Source of the DNA: Acinetobacter sp. C26M
Lineage (GTDB): Bacteria; Pseudomonadota; Gammaproteobacteria; Pseudomonadales; Moraxellaceae
Reading direction: 5' to 3'
DNA length: 64,000 nt
Assembly: GCF_023702675.1 (NCBI RefSeq)
Contig: NZ_CP098478.1
Location: 1,612,001 to 1,676,000, forward strand
Shown here: piece after piece, positions 37,497 through 46,678 of the stretch
Position numbering within the stretch: position 1 is the stretch's first letter
How the letters are laid out: each line of letters opens with the position of its first letter
Translations under genes and position numbers: made by a program
The notes under the pieces: model-generated
Databases searched by the model: none
Told to the model about the DNA's origin: nothing
Seen by the model: the letters and a program-made list of their open reading frames with translations, nothing else

Positions 37497-38312
37497 TTAT
37501 TGTCGTGCCAAGCGAATTGGCTCGGGCATCCATGACAAATCAGATACACGGCATGGGTTAATATCCAAGCCCCCACGGCGAGTATAGGTTGCATAGACCA
37601 TCAGTTTTGCTGGTTTCAAAAGTTGCCAAATATCTGCAAACATTTGCTCAACACATTGTTCATGGAAACCATTATGCTGACGGTACGAGATAATATAAGC
37701 TAAAATGCTGCGATAACAAGGCTTTTTACCTTGTAAACGAATAAAAACAGTACCCCAGTCTGGCTGACCCGTCACAGGGCAATTACTTCTTAACAAATGC
37801 GAGTACAGCTCAATTTCAACGTCATCTTCTGCGGTCGTATCTAACTGCAATAAAGTTGAATCAGGATGTTCTGATAAACGCTCAGGGATTAGATCGTCGA
37901 TACAGATCCCTTTAGGTTTAGAAATCTCTAAATCATCAACCTGAAACAGCTGTAGTTCAACTTTTGCACCAGCAGCACTGGATAAGTCACGTTCAACTGT
38001 TTCAACAAAAGCCTGTTGAGATTCAAATGGAGTGAAGTTCATGCTATTGAAATAAAGTTTAAGTGACTTTGATTCAATTAAATTTGGAGAACTTGCAGGT
38101 AGGGTTAAACGGCCAATCGCGACTTGCGGTAAACCAAAACTGTTCAGCCATGAGATTTCAAATACATGCCACCAGTCTTTACCCTGCGTAATTCCCTCAA
38201 CATGTAAATACTGTTGACGAGACTCAGCACGGGCAATTGGAAATAAAACATCTGGTTGATATTGAGTAGGGTATTGGGTGTCTTTACCCAATAAAGAATG
38301 TTCAACACTCAT
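37497..38312 (-). CDS. queF: NADPH-dependent 7-cyano-7-deazaguanine reductase QueF
   Basis: The 271-residue type II enzyme reduces preQ0 to preQ1 in queuosine synthesis. The T-fold motifs are clear: SKSLKLYFNSMNFTPFES in the N-terminal half and LYSHLLRSNCPVTGQPDWG, with the catalytic Cys, in the C-terminal half, followed by SYRQHNGFHEQCVEQMF and YTRRGGLDINPCR. The length fits type II. Its ATG overlaps the stop of the ABC permease gene by four bases, indicating coupled translation. Confidence 0.96.
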   Translation of the reverse strand: MSVEHSLLGKDTQYPTQYQPDVLFPIARAESRQQYLHVEGITQGKDWWHVFEISWLNSFGLPQVAIGRLTLPASSPNLIESKSLKLYFNSMNFTPFESQQAFVETVERDLSSAAGAKVELQLFQVDDLEISKPKGICIDDLIPERLSEHPDSTLLQLDTTAEDDVEIELYSHLLRSNCPVTGQPDWGTVFIRLQGKKPCYRSILAYIISYRQHNGFHEQCVEQMFADIWQLLKPAKLMVYATYTRRGGLDINPCRVSDLSWMPEPIRLARQ

Positions 38313-39082
38313 TCACGCATTCCTGAACCACGAGCTAATAAATGATATGCAATTGCATACAGGACAACACAGCACAGCGTCACGATACCTAAAGAGAAGG
38401 TCACATTAACGTCGCTATGCCCTAAAATACCGTAACGGAAGGCATTGACCATATATACAATTGGATTAACTAAAGAGACGTTTTGCCAAAATGGGCTTAA
38501 TGCACTAATGGCATAGAACACCCCACCTAAATAGGTGAGAGGTGTCAATACGAAAGTCGGGATAATTGAAATATCATCAAATGACTTGGCATAGACCGCA
38601 TTGATGAAACCGCCCAATGAAAATAATAATGAAGTAATGATGACTGTATATATAGTCACAAACACATTATAAATTTCTAGGTGAGTAAAGAATAAGCTCA
38701 TTATGGTGACGATTAAGCCGACCAATACACCACGACTAACACCACCAATTACATAACCCCATAAGATTAAATGTAATGGTACTGGGCTCATAATCAGCTC
38801 TTCAATGCTTTTCTGGAATTTGGCACTAAAGAAGCTTGAAGAAACGTTGGCGTAGCTGTTGGTGATCACGGCCATCATAATTAAGCCGGGCACAATAAAC
38901 TGCATATAGCTAAAGCCGCCCATCTCACCGATACGTGAACCTACCAAGTTGCCAAAAATCACAAAGTACAAACTCATGGTGATTGCAGGCGGGAGCAAGG
39001 TCTGTGGCCAGATTCGCATAAAGCGACGAATTTCTTTAACAACTAAAGTCCAGAGAGCGGTTTGTAATTGACTGAAATTCAT
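38309..39082 (-). CDS. ABC-2 type transporter permease (YadH-like)
   Basis: The 257-residue protein has six predicted membrane segments and the ABC-2 signature (LTPLTYLGGVFYAISALSPFWQN and NPIVYMVNAFRYGILGHSDV). It resembles E. coli YadH. The substrate is unknown. It overlaps the ATPase gene upstream and queF downstream by four bases each, so the three genes form a tightly coupled operon. Confidence 0.9.
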   Translation of the reverse strand: MNFSQLQTALWTLVVKEIRRFMRIWPQTLLPPAITMSLYFVIFGNLVGSRIGEMGGFSYMQFIVPGLIMMAVITNSYANVSSSFFSAKFQKSIEELIMSPVPLHLILWGYVIGGVSRGVLVGLIVTIMSLFFTHLEIYNVFVTIYTVIITSLLFSLGGFINAVYAKSFDDISIIPTFVLTPLTYLGGVFYAISALSPFWQNVSLVNPIVYMVNAFRYGILGHSDVNVTFSLGIVTLCCVVLYAIAYHLLARGSGMRE

Positions 39083-40014
39083 TGATCCGCTCCTGCAAGA
39101 TTCTTCTCGACCATTTTCACGAACAATTCTTCTAAGCGATTCGATTTATTACGCATGCTGCTGACTTGGATATTCTGTGACTGTAAGAGCAGGAACAGAT
39201 CATTCATGCTATGCGCCTTATCCATTGTTACTTCTAGGGTAACTGGATCAATCAGATTAAATTTAAAACCGATAATATTCAGGTCAAAAGTTTCGATTGG
39301 CTCGGCTAAATCGCAGATAAACGATTCTTCATTCAGTTGATTGAGGAAACCTTTCATCGAGGTATCTTCTTTAATCACACCGCGGTCAATAATTGCGATG
39401 CGACGACACAGCATTTCTGCTTCTTCTAAATAGTGTGTTGTGAGAATGATGGATGTGCCATTTTCATTCATTTCGGTGAGGAAGTCCCACATCGAACGAC
39501 GGAGCTCAATATCGACGCCTGCTGTCGGTTCATCAAGGATCAGCAGTTTAGGTTCATGCATCATCGCACGTGCAATCATTAAACGGCGTTTCATACCACC
39601 CGAAAGCATACGCGATTGAATATTACGTTTTTCCCATAAACCTAATTTTTCTAAATAATGTTCAGCACGCTGCTCAGCCAGCTTTTTAGGAATGCCGTAA
39701 TAACCCGCTTGGGTCACTAAAATATCGAAAGTTTTTTCGAATTGCCCAAAGTTAAATTCTTGAGGAACAACACCAAGACATTGTTTTGCATGAGAGGGAT
39801 GGGTATCTAAGTTGTGCCCAAAAATCTCAACAGAACCAGATGTTTTTTTGGTTAAAGAGCTGATGATACCAATCGTTGTCGATTTTCCTGCACCATTAGG
39901 TCCTAATAATGCATAAAATTCACCTTCAGGTACGGTCAGGTCGATCCCTTTTAACGCCTGAAAACCATTACGATAAGTTTTGGACAAACCGCTCAACACC
40001 AAAGCATCAGTCAT
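39079..40014 (-). CDS. ABC transporter ATP-binding protein (YadG-like)
   Basis: The 311-residue protein has Walker A LLGPNGAGKSTTIG, the signature MLSGGMKRRLMIARAM, Walker B LLILDEPTAGVD and the switch region TTHYLEEAEMLCRR. The extra C-terminal domain after residue 220 is as in YadG. It drives the neighbouring ABC-2 permease. It is the first gene of the operon leading to queF. Confidence 0.92.
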   Translation of the reverse strand: MTDALVLSGLSKTYRNGFQALKGIDLTVPEGEFYALLGPNGAGKSTTIGIISSLTKKTSGSVEIFGHNLDTHPSHAKQCLGVVPQEFNFGQFEKTFDILVTQAGYYGIPKKLAEQRAEHYLEKLGLWEKRNIQSRMLSGGMKRRLMIARAMMHEPKLLILDEPTAGVDIELRRSMWDFLTEMNENGTSIILTTHYLEEAEMLCRRIAIIDRGVIKEDTSMKGFLNQLNEESFICDLAEPIETFDLNIIGFKFNLIDPVTLEVTMDKAHSMNDLFLLLQSQNIQVSSMRNKSNRLEELFVKMVEKNLAGADQ

Positions 40015-40153
40015 AAACGTCTCACGTTGTTAAATAGAACGGGTATTTTGAGCGATATGAAAAAATAAACCAAGTAGAAAAATAGGTTTATGGCGTGTTA
40101 AAAACAGAACGATTATAGAAAGGAGAGAATATATAGAAGAGAAGAAGATGCAA

Positions 40154-40229
40154 TGGTGCGCTCAGCGGGACTCGAACCCACGCCACAGGCTTCGGAGACC
40201 TGTACTCTATCCAGTTGAGCTATGAGCGC
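40154..40229 (-). tRNA. tRNA-Arg (anticodon CCG)
   Basis: Read on the minus strand it begins GCGCTCA and ends TGAGCGC-A-CCA, a perfect 7-bp acceptor stem with an encoded CCA. The anticodon stem CAGGT/GCCTG encloses the loop CTCCGAA, giving anticodon CCG, which reads CGG. The T arm has the usual GGTTCGAGTCC. Confidence 0.95.
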
Positions 40230-40354
40230 ATGTATGCGTGCCACATCATAGGCAAAAAATACAAGTAGGTAAATATATACCTTCTAATAAAGGTACTTCT
40301 TGTTTATTAAAACATCAATTTTATCGCTAGCTTATAAAGATTCTATATATCCAA

Positions 40355-40942
40355 CTATAAATGTTGCACCGAATAATTAATTAACTTCAGTGTTTGATTC
40401 AACTGACTTGGTGGAATCCGCGATTCTTGCAAGGAGGTAATCCATTGCATTTGGCAAGCTTTAAGTTGTTGCAGTGAGTTGATGGATTGGATTTTTTGTA
40501 TGAGCGGGCGAGCCATCAGACCGCAATAGGTCGTGAGTGTTTGAATCATGACTTGTTGGATTTCAACAAAAGGCAATTTTTCTAATTCAATAATTTCAGG
40601 TTCGATTTCTGGTTTTGGTTCAGCTGCAATCGGTTTTTGTACAATTGTGATTGCTTCTTCTGCTGTAACTGGCTCTGGTGTTGTTTTGAGATCATTGCTT
40701 TTTATTTCGGGTTCAATAGCTTCTTCTTGAACAATAGGTGATGCTTGTTCTGCTAATAGTCCCATATCAATCAGTTGTTGAACAAGTTCAGTCGGTGCAA
40801 TCCTTTCCTTATAGTCTTGATCCAACTCTTTGAAATCTTCATGATCAATTAAAAGTAGTAGACGACGTTGACGTGCAGTCAATGCAATACTACGTTCTTG
40901 TAGGGCAGTTTGCCCAAGCTCTGTTTTAAAAAAATGTGACAT
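40355..40942 (-). CDS. Uncharacterised protein with acidic Pro/Glu linker
   Basis: I do not recognise this 195-residue protein. The first 70 residues are helical with a basic patch (ALTARQRRLLLLIDH), the middle (70-120) is a low-complexity Glu/Pro/Ile linker, and the last 70 residues are helical and Gln-rich (LQQLKACQMQWITSLQES). No signal peptide or membrane segment is visible. It is a single gene downstream of the tRNA. Confidence 0.6.
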   Translation of the reverse strand: MSHFFKTELGQTALQERSIALTARQRRLLLLIDHEDFKELDQDYKERIAPTELVQQLIDMGLLAEQASPIVQEEAIEPEIKSNDLKTTPEPVTAEEAITIVQKPIAAEPKPEIEPEIIELEKLPFVEIQQVMIQTLTTYCGLMARPLIQKIQSINSLQQLKACQMQWITSLQESRIPPSQLNQTLKLINYSVQHL

Positions 40943-41082
40943 CTCTTAATCTCCCCCAAATCAAGATCTAGACGGAGATTAAGATAAGGTTAAAAAATGA
41001 CAGTAATGTTAACAATTTATTAAATATCATTGCCTTGTTTAAACTAAGTGGCAAATAATCTAAAAATTGCGAACTTTTACTC

Positions 41083-41775
41083 TTATTTAACCAGTTTAGC
41101 CTCTAATGCTTTACGCAGATATGGGTCAAGATCATCCTGACGCATCAACCATTGAATATAGTCGGCAGGAAGGTCTTGAATGGCTGTACCTTTATGTTTC
41201 CCAAAGGTAATCGTTTTGGGAATACGCGCTTCTTCTGAGGCAAGATAAAGTTGCTCGATATTTTGAATATTGAGTTGATGAATAATATGCATCAAGATGT
41301 TGGCTGTTAAGATAATGTCAGCATCTGCGCGATGTGCACCTTTCAACATTTCACGTGCTTTATCACTGCCTTTTGAGATCAAATAGATTAGAGCAGAAAT
41401 ATTATGTGCTTCGGCATCTTCCCAAACGTGACGTGCTAAAGCTAAGGTACAAATTGGTTTCAACTTTGAGGTGTCAACACCACAACGTGCAATTGCGGCA
41501 ACATCATAATCAACATTATGCCCAATGATATAAGTGGTTTGAGCGGGAAGTTTGAACTCATTATAAAAAGGTTGGTCAATCAGATCTGATTCTAGAATAT
41601 GGTGTACTGCCATTGCCGCGAACGAGATAGGCTGGCCGACCTGATAAAGCTGGTCAAAAATCTGTTTTTTATCGAGACTGAGTTTTCCATTTTCAATTTC
41701 AATGGGAGCATAAGCAATTTCAATTGGCAAACCATTCAGCGTGTGTGTTTCAGTGTCTAAGATGATTGCTTGCAT
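41083..41775 (-). CDS. DnaQ-like 3'-5' exonuclease with C-terminal DUF3820 domain
   Basis: The 230-residue protein begins with the exonuclease motif ExoI, AIILDTETHTLNGLPIEIA, and shows YIIGHNVDYDVAAIARCG (ExoII) and GAHRADADIILTANIL (ExoIII, with the HxxxxD arrangement). From about residue 185, TITFGKHKGTAIQDLPADYIQWL matches DUF3820, a small domain found after some exonucleases. It is likely a nucleic-acid 3'-5' exonuclease in the cytoplasm; the substrate is unknown. Confidence 0.85.
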   Translation of the reverse strand: MQAIILDTETHTLNGLPIEIAYAPIEIENGKLSLDKKQIFDQLYQVGQPISFAAMAVHHILESDLIDQPFYNEFKLPAQTTYIIGHNVDYDVAAIARCGVDTSKLKPICTLALARHVWEDAEAHNISALIYLISKGSDKAREMLKGAHRADADIILTANILMHIIHQLNIQNIEQLYLASEEARIPKTITFGKHKGTAIQDLPADYIQWLMRQDDLDPYLRKALEAKLVK

Positions 41776-42017
41776 AAAGTTGGCCTAGCTTGGTTGAGAA
41801 TGTGAACATCTTACAAGAAATTCTCACAAGCAGTATTGAATGAGGTTGTATCAATTTCATTTTTTAGAAAATTGGCAACAACTTTGAATAAATAAGCAGC
41901 AAAGTGAAAAAATACTTGAACAATTTGATATTAAGCGCATTCTTATGGAAGTAATTGCCTTAGTAAAAGAAATACTAAGCATTAAAATGAAAACGATAAA
42001 AAATCAGGGAACATGAC

Positions 42018-43271
42018 ATGAATATGAAATTACTAACGGTTGCACTGCTGAGTTCTAGTTTGTTACTTACAGCCTGTAATGATGATGACAACGACAATAT
42101 TTCGTTTATACCTAAGCCAGAAATTCCAGAAAATAATATTCAAAACCCTGTGGTTGGTATTCCAGTTGCTTATACCAAGACTGACTTCGGTGCTGTGGCT
42201 TCTGAAAGTTCGGTCATGACCTATAAAATGTTAGGGCAAGATGGAAAAGAGACCATGGCGACCAGTTTATTGTTTGTACCTGGTGGACCAATGCCAACTG
42301 GAGGATGGAAAATTGTTGCTTGGGCACATGGTACAACGGGAGTTGCAGACCAATGTGCACCAAGCCGTAATGCGACTAGTCCTGCTATTAAAGATATGAT
42401 TAGTCAATTTCTGGCAGCAGGTTATGTGGTGGTTGCACCTGATTATGAGGGTTTAGGGGAGCCTGGCAGTCGAGAACTACATCCATTCTTAAATGTAAAA
42501 AGTGAAGCTTATTCGATTACCGATGCAGTGGTTGCTGCGCGATATTATTTAGCTGGTCAAGGTAAGCTGGTTTCTCGCCAATGGATGACTGTCGGGCATT
42601 CTCAAGGCGGTCAAGCCGCATTAGGTGCAGCACAATATCAAAGTCGGGCCAAGCTTGATTATAAAGGAACGGTTGCTATCGCACCTGCTTCTAATCTGGA
42701 TTTAATTTTAACATTAGGAGAGCTGTCTGTTATAGGTAAACCATCAGCAGTACAGATTCCCGTTTATGCCAGTCTAGATACTTTTACTGCACTGATTACA
42801 GCAGGGTTACGTAATTCAAATCCTGACTTGCAATACAGCCAAATTTTCAAAAATCCAACGGCAGAACTTGCACAGAAATATGCCGAAACAGGATGTTCTG
42901 GTGATCTCGGGAATGCCTTTGGGTACAGTATGACGTTATATGATAAATCAACAGGAAGTTTAAATGGTTATGGTCGCACCCAAGATAATTTCTTAAACCT
43001 TCCTATTGTTAAAAACTTTACCACTAAAGATGGTCAACCTTTAACGGTCAAAGTGACTACACCAATTATTATTTATCAGGGAACCAATGACGCTACTGTT
43101 CCTCGATTGGCAACTAATACCTTGGTGAATTCTGCGCAACAACAGGGTACTTCTATTCAGTATATTACTGATGATAATAGTCCTGTAAAGTGGGACCATG
43201 GTACTGCCTACGAGGCGAATATTATTAATATTGTCAATGATGTAAAAACGGCAATGCCTGTGAATAATTAA
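42018..43271 (+). CDS. Secreted lipase/esterase-like alpha/beta hydrolase lipoprotein
   Basis: The 417-residue protein has a lipoprotein signal with lipobox LTAC at about residue 20, then a short Asp/Asn linker. The alpha/beta hydrolase part (about 60-410) contains WAHGTTGVADQCAPSRN (oxyanion region), VGHSQGGQAALGAAQ with the catalytic Ser, YQGTNDATVPRLA with Asp and KWDHGTAYE with His. It resembles the secretory lipase family. It would act on esters at the cell surface. AGGGAA lies upstream of the ATG. Confidence 0.87.
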   Translation: MNMKLLTVALLSSSLLLTACNDDDNDNISFIPKPEIPENNIQNPVVGIPVAYTKTDFGAVASESSVMTYKMLGQDGKETMATSLLFVPGGPMPTGGWKIVAWAHGTTGVADQCAPSRNATSPAIKDMISQFLAAGYVVVAPDYEGLGEPGSRELHPFLNVKSEAYSITDAVVAARYYLAGQGKLVSRQWMTVGHSQGGQAALGAAQYQSRAKLDYKGTVAIAPASNLDLILTLGELSVIGKPSAVQIPVYASLDTFTALITAGLRNSNPDLQYSQIFKNPTAELAQKYAETGCSGDLGNAFGYSMTLYDKSTGSLNGYGRTQDNFLNLPIVKNFTTKDGQPLTVKVTTPIIIYQGTNDATVPRLATNTLVNSAQQQGTSIQYITDDNSPVKWDHGTAYEANIINIVNDVKTAMPVNN

Positions 43272-43284
43272 GAGCAGGGAACAG

Positions 43285-43314
43285 CCCAACTTACTTTGTA
43301 AAAGGTAAGTTGGG
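43285..43314. terminator. Hairpin between the lipase gene and the DUF695/RraB gene
   Basis: CCCAACTTAC and GTAAGTTGGG form a perfect 10-bp stem with a 10-base loop. The tail is only moderately T-rich, so it is a probable but not classic terminator for two convergent genes. Confidence 0.65.
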
Positions 43315-43322
43315 TAGGTTGT

Positions 43323-44150
43323 TTAATTTCTAATGATCTGTGTTTCCCAACCATCATATTGAGCATTAAATTGTTGAGCCAATTTAATTAGCTGTGTAGT
43401 ACATGCATCAATAGATTGTTGGTTCACAGAATCAATTCTGGAAATTTGTAGTTGATAATGAAAGTTTTGACTTGCTTCAACTTGATCTTGCTGAATAACT
43501 TCAAAGCCTAAAGATAGAATTGCTTTTGAAAAAACAGTTCGATCTGTGTCATTTTGGAAGTAAAGCCAGTGATCTACAGGGCGTTCAATTTCAAGATTAT
43601 CTCCATGGTTTAAAAGTTCTTCAATGACAGATCTATTCGAGATGGATTGCATGGTTTCTTCATTTGGATACATATCATTGAAATAGGTTGACCAATCTGA
43701 ATCAACTTTTTGGCCAAAATGATAACTATAGTCTGGACAAGATTGCATGATTTTATGAAGAATAGGGTCTACATCTATTCCATCTTTGCAATAAAAGTAG
43801 AAATATCTCAAGTGATTATGAGTCAAACGACCGACATAGAGAGCAGGGAGTCTGGTCGTAAGTGCGGGGATGAGTTGATCCTCTATTTCAATCAGGTGAT
43901 CAAATTCCTCACTGGAAGATAGACCATCCTCTCTTGAATGGTTCATCTTTATCTCAACCCAGAGCAAGGTTGATCTATCTAATATCGGTGCAATTCTCGT
44001 CAAAGCCAGATTGAGAAAATAACTTGCAGGTTGTCCATTTAAATCACACATATAAAAATCCCAATTTTCTGGAACTTCTAGTAATTGATGAGTGGATTCT
44101 TTTGTTGTTGTATGATTCTTACTCGGCCAAAATTTATCGATTAATCCCAT
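43323..44150 (-). CDS. DUF695 and RraB-like domain protein
   Basis: The 275-residue protein begins with DUF695 (about 20-145: WDFYMCDLNGQPASYFLNLAL and RLTHNHLRYFYFYCKD). The second half, from about 180, resembles the regulator of RNase E activity B: RPVDHWLYFQNDTDRTVF, SLGFEVI and a final AQYDGWETQI. RraB binds RNase E and changes its activity, but whether this fusion does so is inference. AAGGA precedes the ATG by seven bases. Confidence 0.85.
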   Translation of the reverse strand: MGLIDKFWPSKNHTTTKESTHQLLEVPENWDFYMCDLNGQPASYFLNLALTRIAPILDRSTLLWVEIKMNHSREDGLSSSEEFDHLIEIEDQLIPALTTRLPALYVGRLTHNHLRYFYFYCKDGIDVDPILHKIMQSCPDYSYHFGQKVDSDWSTYFNDMYPNEETMQSISNRSVIEELLNHGDNLEIERPVDHWLYFQNDTDRTVFSKAILSLGFEVIQQDQVEASQNFHYQLQISRIDSVNQQSIDACTTQLIKLAQQFNAQYDGWETQIIRN

Positions 44151-44312
44151 TTAGATATCCTTTTTTATTGTGTTGTTAGCATAACAATTAAGATGAGTAA
44201 AATTCACGAATAATTAAATAAATATCAAGCGGTGAAACCATAAACTTCGTGCTACAATATGTGCCAATCTTTAGCACGGCTTAAAAGCCCTAATTCATAG
44301 GACCCTCCGCTA

Positions 44313-45566
44313 ATGTTTGCCAATATCTCTATTGCTGAATTTGATCCAGAATTAGCTCAAGCGATTGCTTCTGAAGGCGTACGCCAAGAAGCGCATATTG
44401 AGTTAATCGCATCTGAAAACTATTGCTCACCAGCTGTAATGGAAGCACAAGGATCAAAACTTACGAATAAATATGCAGAAGGCTATCCTGGCAAACGCTA
44501 CTATGGCGGTTGTGAATATGTGGACGTGATTGAACAACTTGCAATTGATCGTGCAAAAGAGTTGTTCGGTGCAGACTATGCAAACGTTCAACCGCATGCG
44601 GGTTCACAAGCAAACTCTGCTGTTTACCTAGCGCTTCTTAACCCAGGTGATACTGTATTAGGTATGAGCTTGGCTCACGGTGGTCACTTGACTCACGGTG
44701 CTAAAGTAAGCTTCTCTGGTAAAACATATAATGCTGTTCAGTATGGTTTAAATACTGAAACTGGCGAAATTGATTATGAAGAAGTAGAGCGTTTAGCGTT
44801 GGAACACAAGCCACGCATGATCGTTGCTGGTTTCTCTGCATATAGCCAAATCGTTGATTGGCAGCGTTTCCGTGACATCGCTGACAAAGTGGGTGCATAC
44901 CTTTTTGTTGATATGGCGCATGTTGCTGGTTTAGTTGCTGCAGGTGTTTATCCGAACCCAGTGCAAATTGCGGACGTTACTACAACAACGACGCATAAAA
45001 CACTTCGTGGTCCACGTTCTGGTTTAATCTTAGCTAAAGCAAACGAAGAAATTGAGAAGAAACTTCAATCTGCTGTATTCCCAGGTAACCAAGGTGGTCC
45101 TTTGATGCATGCAATTGCTGCTAAAGCAATCTGTTTCAAAGAAGCAATGTCGGATGAGTTTAAAACTTACCAACAACAAGTTGTGAAAAATGCACAAGCT
45201 ATGGCTGAAGTGTTGATTTCACGTGGCTTTGATGTTGTTTCTGGTGGTACAGAAAATCATTTATTCTTATTGTCTTTGATCAAACAAGACGTAACGGGTA
45301 AAGAAGTTGATGCTTGGTTAGGTGCTGCTCACATTACAGTAAACAAAAATGCGGTTCCAAATGACCCGCGTTCTCCGTTCGTAACTTCTGGTATCCGTAT
45401 TGGTACGCCAGCAGTGACGACTCGTGGTTTTGGTGAAGCTGAAGTACGTGAACTTGCAGGTTGGATTGCTGACGTAATCGACAGCAAAGGTGACGAGAAA
45501 GTTATCGCTGACGTAAAAGCTAAAGTTGAAGCTGTTTGTGCAAAATTCCCAGTGTATGCAAACTAA
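44313..45566 (+). CDS. glyA: Serine hydroxymethyltransferase
   Basis: The 417-residue pyridoxal-phosphate enzyme converts serine and tetrahydrofolate to glycine and methylene-[52 protein letters not shown] and [18 protein letters not shown] (PLP lysine in THK) are all there. The length is normal. A CTACAAT-type -10 is seen near 44251. It ends in a strong terminator. Confidence 0.98.
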   Translation: MFANISIAEFDPELAQAIASEGVRQEAHIELIASENYCSPAVMEAQGSKLTNKYAEGYPGKRYYGGCEYVDVIEQLAIDRAKELFGADYANVQPHAGSQANSAVYLALLNPGDTVLGMSLAHGGHLTHGAKVSFSGKTYNAVQYGLNTETGEIDYEEVERLALEHKPRMIVAGFSAYSQIVDWQRFRDIADKVGAYLFVDMAHVAGLVAAGVYPNPVQIADVTTTTTHKTLRGPRSGLILAKANEEIEKKLQSAVFPGNQGGPLMHAIAAKAICFKEAMSDEFKTYQQQVVKNAQAMAEVLISRGFDVVSGGTENHLFLLSLIKQDVTGKEVDAWLGAAHITVNKNAVPNDPRSPFVTSGIRIGTPAVTTRGFGEAEVRELAGWIADVIDSKGDEKVIADVKAKVEAVCAKFPVYAN

Positions 45567-45583
45567 TTTGTATATCTAAAAAG

Positions 45584-45607
45584 AAAGCGCCGTAAGGCGC
45601 TTTTTTT
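45584..45607 (+). terminator. Terminator of glyA
   Basis: AAAGCGCC and GGCGCTTT form an 8-bp stem with a GTAA tetraloop followed by T. Confidence 0.92.
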
Positions 45608-45652
45608 ATGCATAAAGAAAATTTAAAAAACATCAATTATTCTTATCTAAGG

Positions 45653-45667
45653 GCATCAAATTGGTGC
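45653..45667 (+). promoter_or_regulatory. Possible NtrC-type enhancer site
   Basis: GCATCA-AAT-TGGTGC resembles the NtrC dyad GCACCA-N4-TGGTGC, with one mismatch and a spacer one base short. It lies about 80-95 bases upstream of the sigma-54 promoter, a usual enhancer distance. Confidence 0.35.
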
Positions 45668-45714
45668 TTTGTTTTTAAAACCGCACTCTGAACAAGCTAA
45701 AAATGATTCTTTTG

Positions 45715-45742
45715 ATATTACGAATATGAAAAATCGTATTAC
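45715..45742 (+). promoter_or_regulatory. Shared operator, copy 1 (ATATTAC-N14-GTATTAC)
   Basis: Two near-identical 7-mers stand 21 bp apart (45715 and 45736). The same pair recurs at 51069-51096 and 56712-56739. Here it lies just upstream of the sigma-54 promoter's -24 element. The likely binder is the NikR-family protein at 51240. Confidence 0.7.
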
Positions 45743-45747
45743 TAAGC

Positions 45748-45763
45748 TGGCATGTCTTTTGCT
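45748..45763 (+). promoter_or_regulatory. Sigma-54 promoter of the guanidine operon
   Basis: TGGCATGTCTTTTGCT matches the -24/-12 consensus TGGCAC-N5-TTGCW in all invariant positions (GG and GC twelve bases apart). Transcription should start near 45774, twelve bases before the riboswitch. Confidence 0.8.
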
Positions 45764-45785
45764 TCATACCAATACAGATAAAGTT

Positions 45786-45880
45786 GTCTAGGGTTCCGAT
45801 GTGTCCGTATGGAAACATGGCTGGTCCGAGAGATAACGGTTCGATAGAACTACACGGAGGGATAAAAGCCCGGGAGGACA
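45786..45880 (+). promoter_or_regulatory. Guanidine-I (ykkC) riboswitch
   Basis: The aptamer hallmarks occur in order: CTAGGGTTCCG (45788), CTGGTCCGAGAG (45821), ACACGG (45852) and GGGATAAAAGCCCGGGAGG (45859-45877). This class binds guanidinium and turns on guanidine degradation or export genes. The expression platform up to the AGAGG at 45914 has a GGCA-TAT-TGCC hairpin and no clear T run, so control may be translational. Confidence 0.93.
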
Positions 45881-45924
45881 GGCATATTGCCATAACGAGG
45901 TTAAGCATCCGAAAGAGGTTTGTT

Positions 45925-46662
45925 ATGAATCAATCGTTCTATCACGACAATAAAATACTGTGGCAAGAAATATTACCCGGTGGGCATCACTGGTCTGGTC
46001 GCATTCAACGCGGTGCAGTTTTACAGCTTGAAGCAGTGGGGTATCATGCCAATGTGTCATTGTATTGTGTTAACGCCGATGACAAGCTCGAACGCTTTAA
46101 TATGCCTGATAGCGTAAAAGCGCAACATACCGCTTTTCTCTCGACAGGCCATGTTCTGTATTCTGATCTTGGTCGCGTGATGGCCTCCATTGTTCAAGAT
46201 GAACATGGCTGGAATGATGTGTTTTGTGGCCCGAGTACGGCACAGCAAATTGAACAACATTTTGGCAAAAAAAACTTTCAGGATGCGCGTAATGACATGC
46301 ATCAAAATGGTCTAGATAGTTTATTGGTGGAATTGACCAAATTTGGTCTAGGCCAAGCCGATTTGAGCGCAACGGTAAATTTATTTTCAAAAGTCCAGCC
46401 TGATGATCATGGCCGATTAAGCTACGTCACAGACGATAATCAACAGCAAAAGATTGAACTGCGCTTTGAAATGGATTGTCTGGTTTTTCTTTCTGCAGCA
46501 CCGCATGCACTCGATTCATCTACACATTATCAACCCTCCGATATCCAACTTCGTCTATTCAAAGCAAATGCCTTAACTGAACAAGATGTCTGTCGGGATT
46601 CATGTGCTCAAAATCAGCGCGGTTTTGCCAATAACACACGCTATTACGCATTGTCGAATTAA
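45925..46662 (+). CDS. Urea carboxylase-associated protein 1 (DUF1989), carboxyguanidine deiminase subunit
   Basis: The 245-residue DUF1989 protein is the first gene after the guanidine riboswitch. Typical motifs are ILPGGHHWSGRIQRGAVLQLEA, the metal-site regions VSLYCVNADDKLERFNMPDS and LYSDLGRVMASIVQDEHGWND, and the late DSSTHYQPSDIQLRLFKA. Studies of guanidine-degrading bacteria showed that the two DUF1989 partners form CgdAB, which deiminates carboxyguanidine to allophanate. The ATG at 45925 has AGAGG six bases upstream; the open frame continues back into the riboswitch and that part should not be translated. Confidence 0.9.
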   Translation: MNQSFYHDNKILWQEILPGGHHWSGRIQRGAVLQLEAVGYHANVSLYCVNADDKLERFNMPDSVKAQHTAFLSTGHVLYSDLGRVMASIVQDEHGWNDVFCGPSTAQQIEQHFGKKNFQDARNDMHQNGLDSLLVELTKFGLGQADLSATVNLFSKVQPDDHGRLSYVTDDNQQQKIELRFEMDCLVFLSAAPHALDSSTHYQPSDIQLRLFKANALTEQDVCRDSCAQNQRGFANNTRYYALSN

Positions 46663-46678
46663 GATAGGGAGCAAGAAA

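Noticed and set aside
45675..45908. Minus-strand frame across the guanidine riboswitch
   Set aside because: The region is fully explained by promoter, operator and riboswitch; the frame has no start signal.
45784..45924. Longer N-terminus for the first DUF1989 protein, starting at 45784
   Set aside because: That part would translate the riboswitch; the ATG at 45925 has its own ribosome-binding site and matches the family start.
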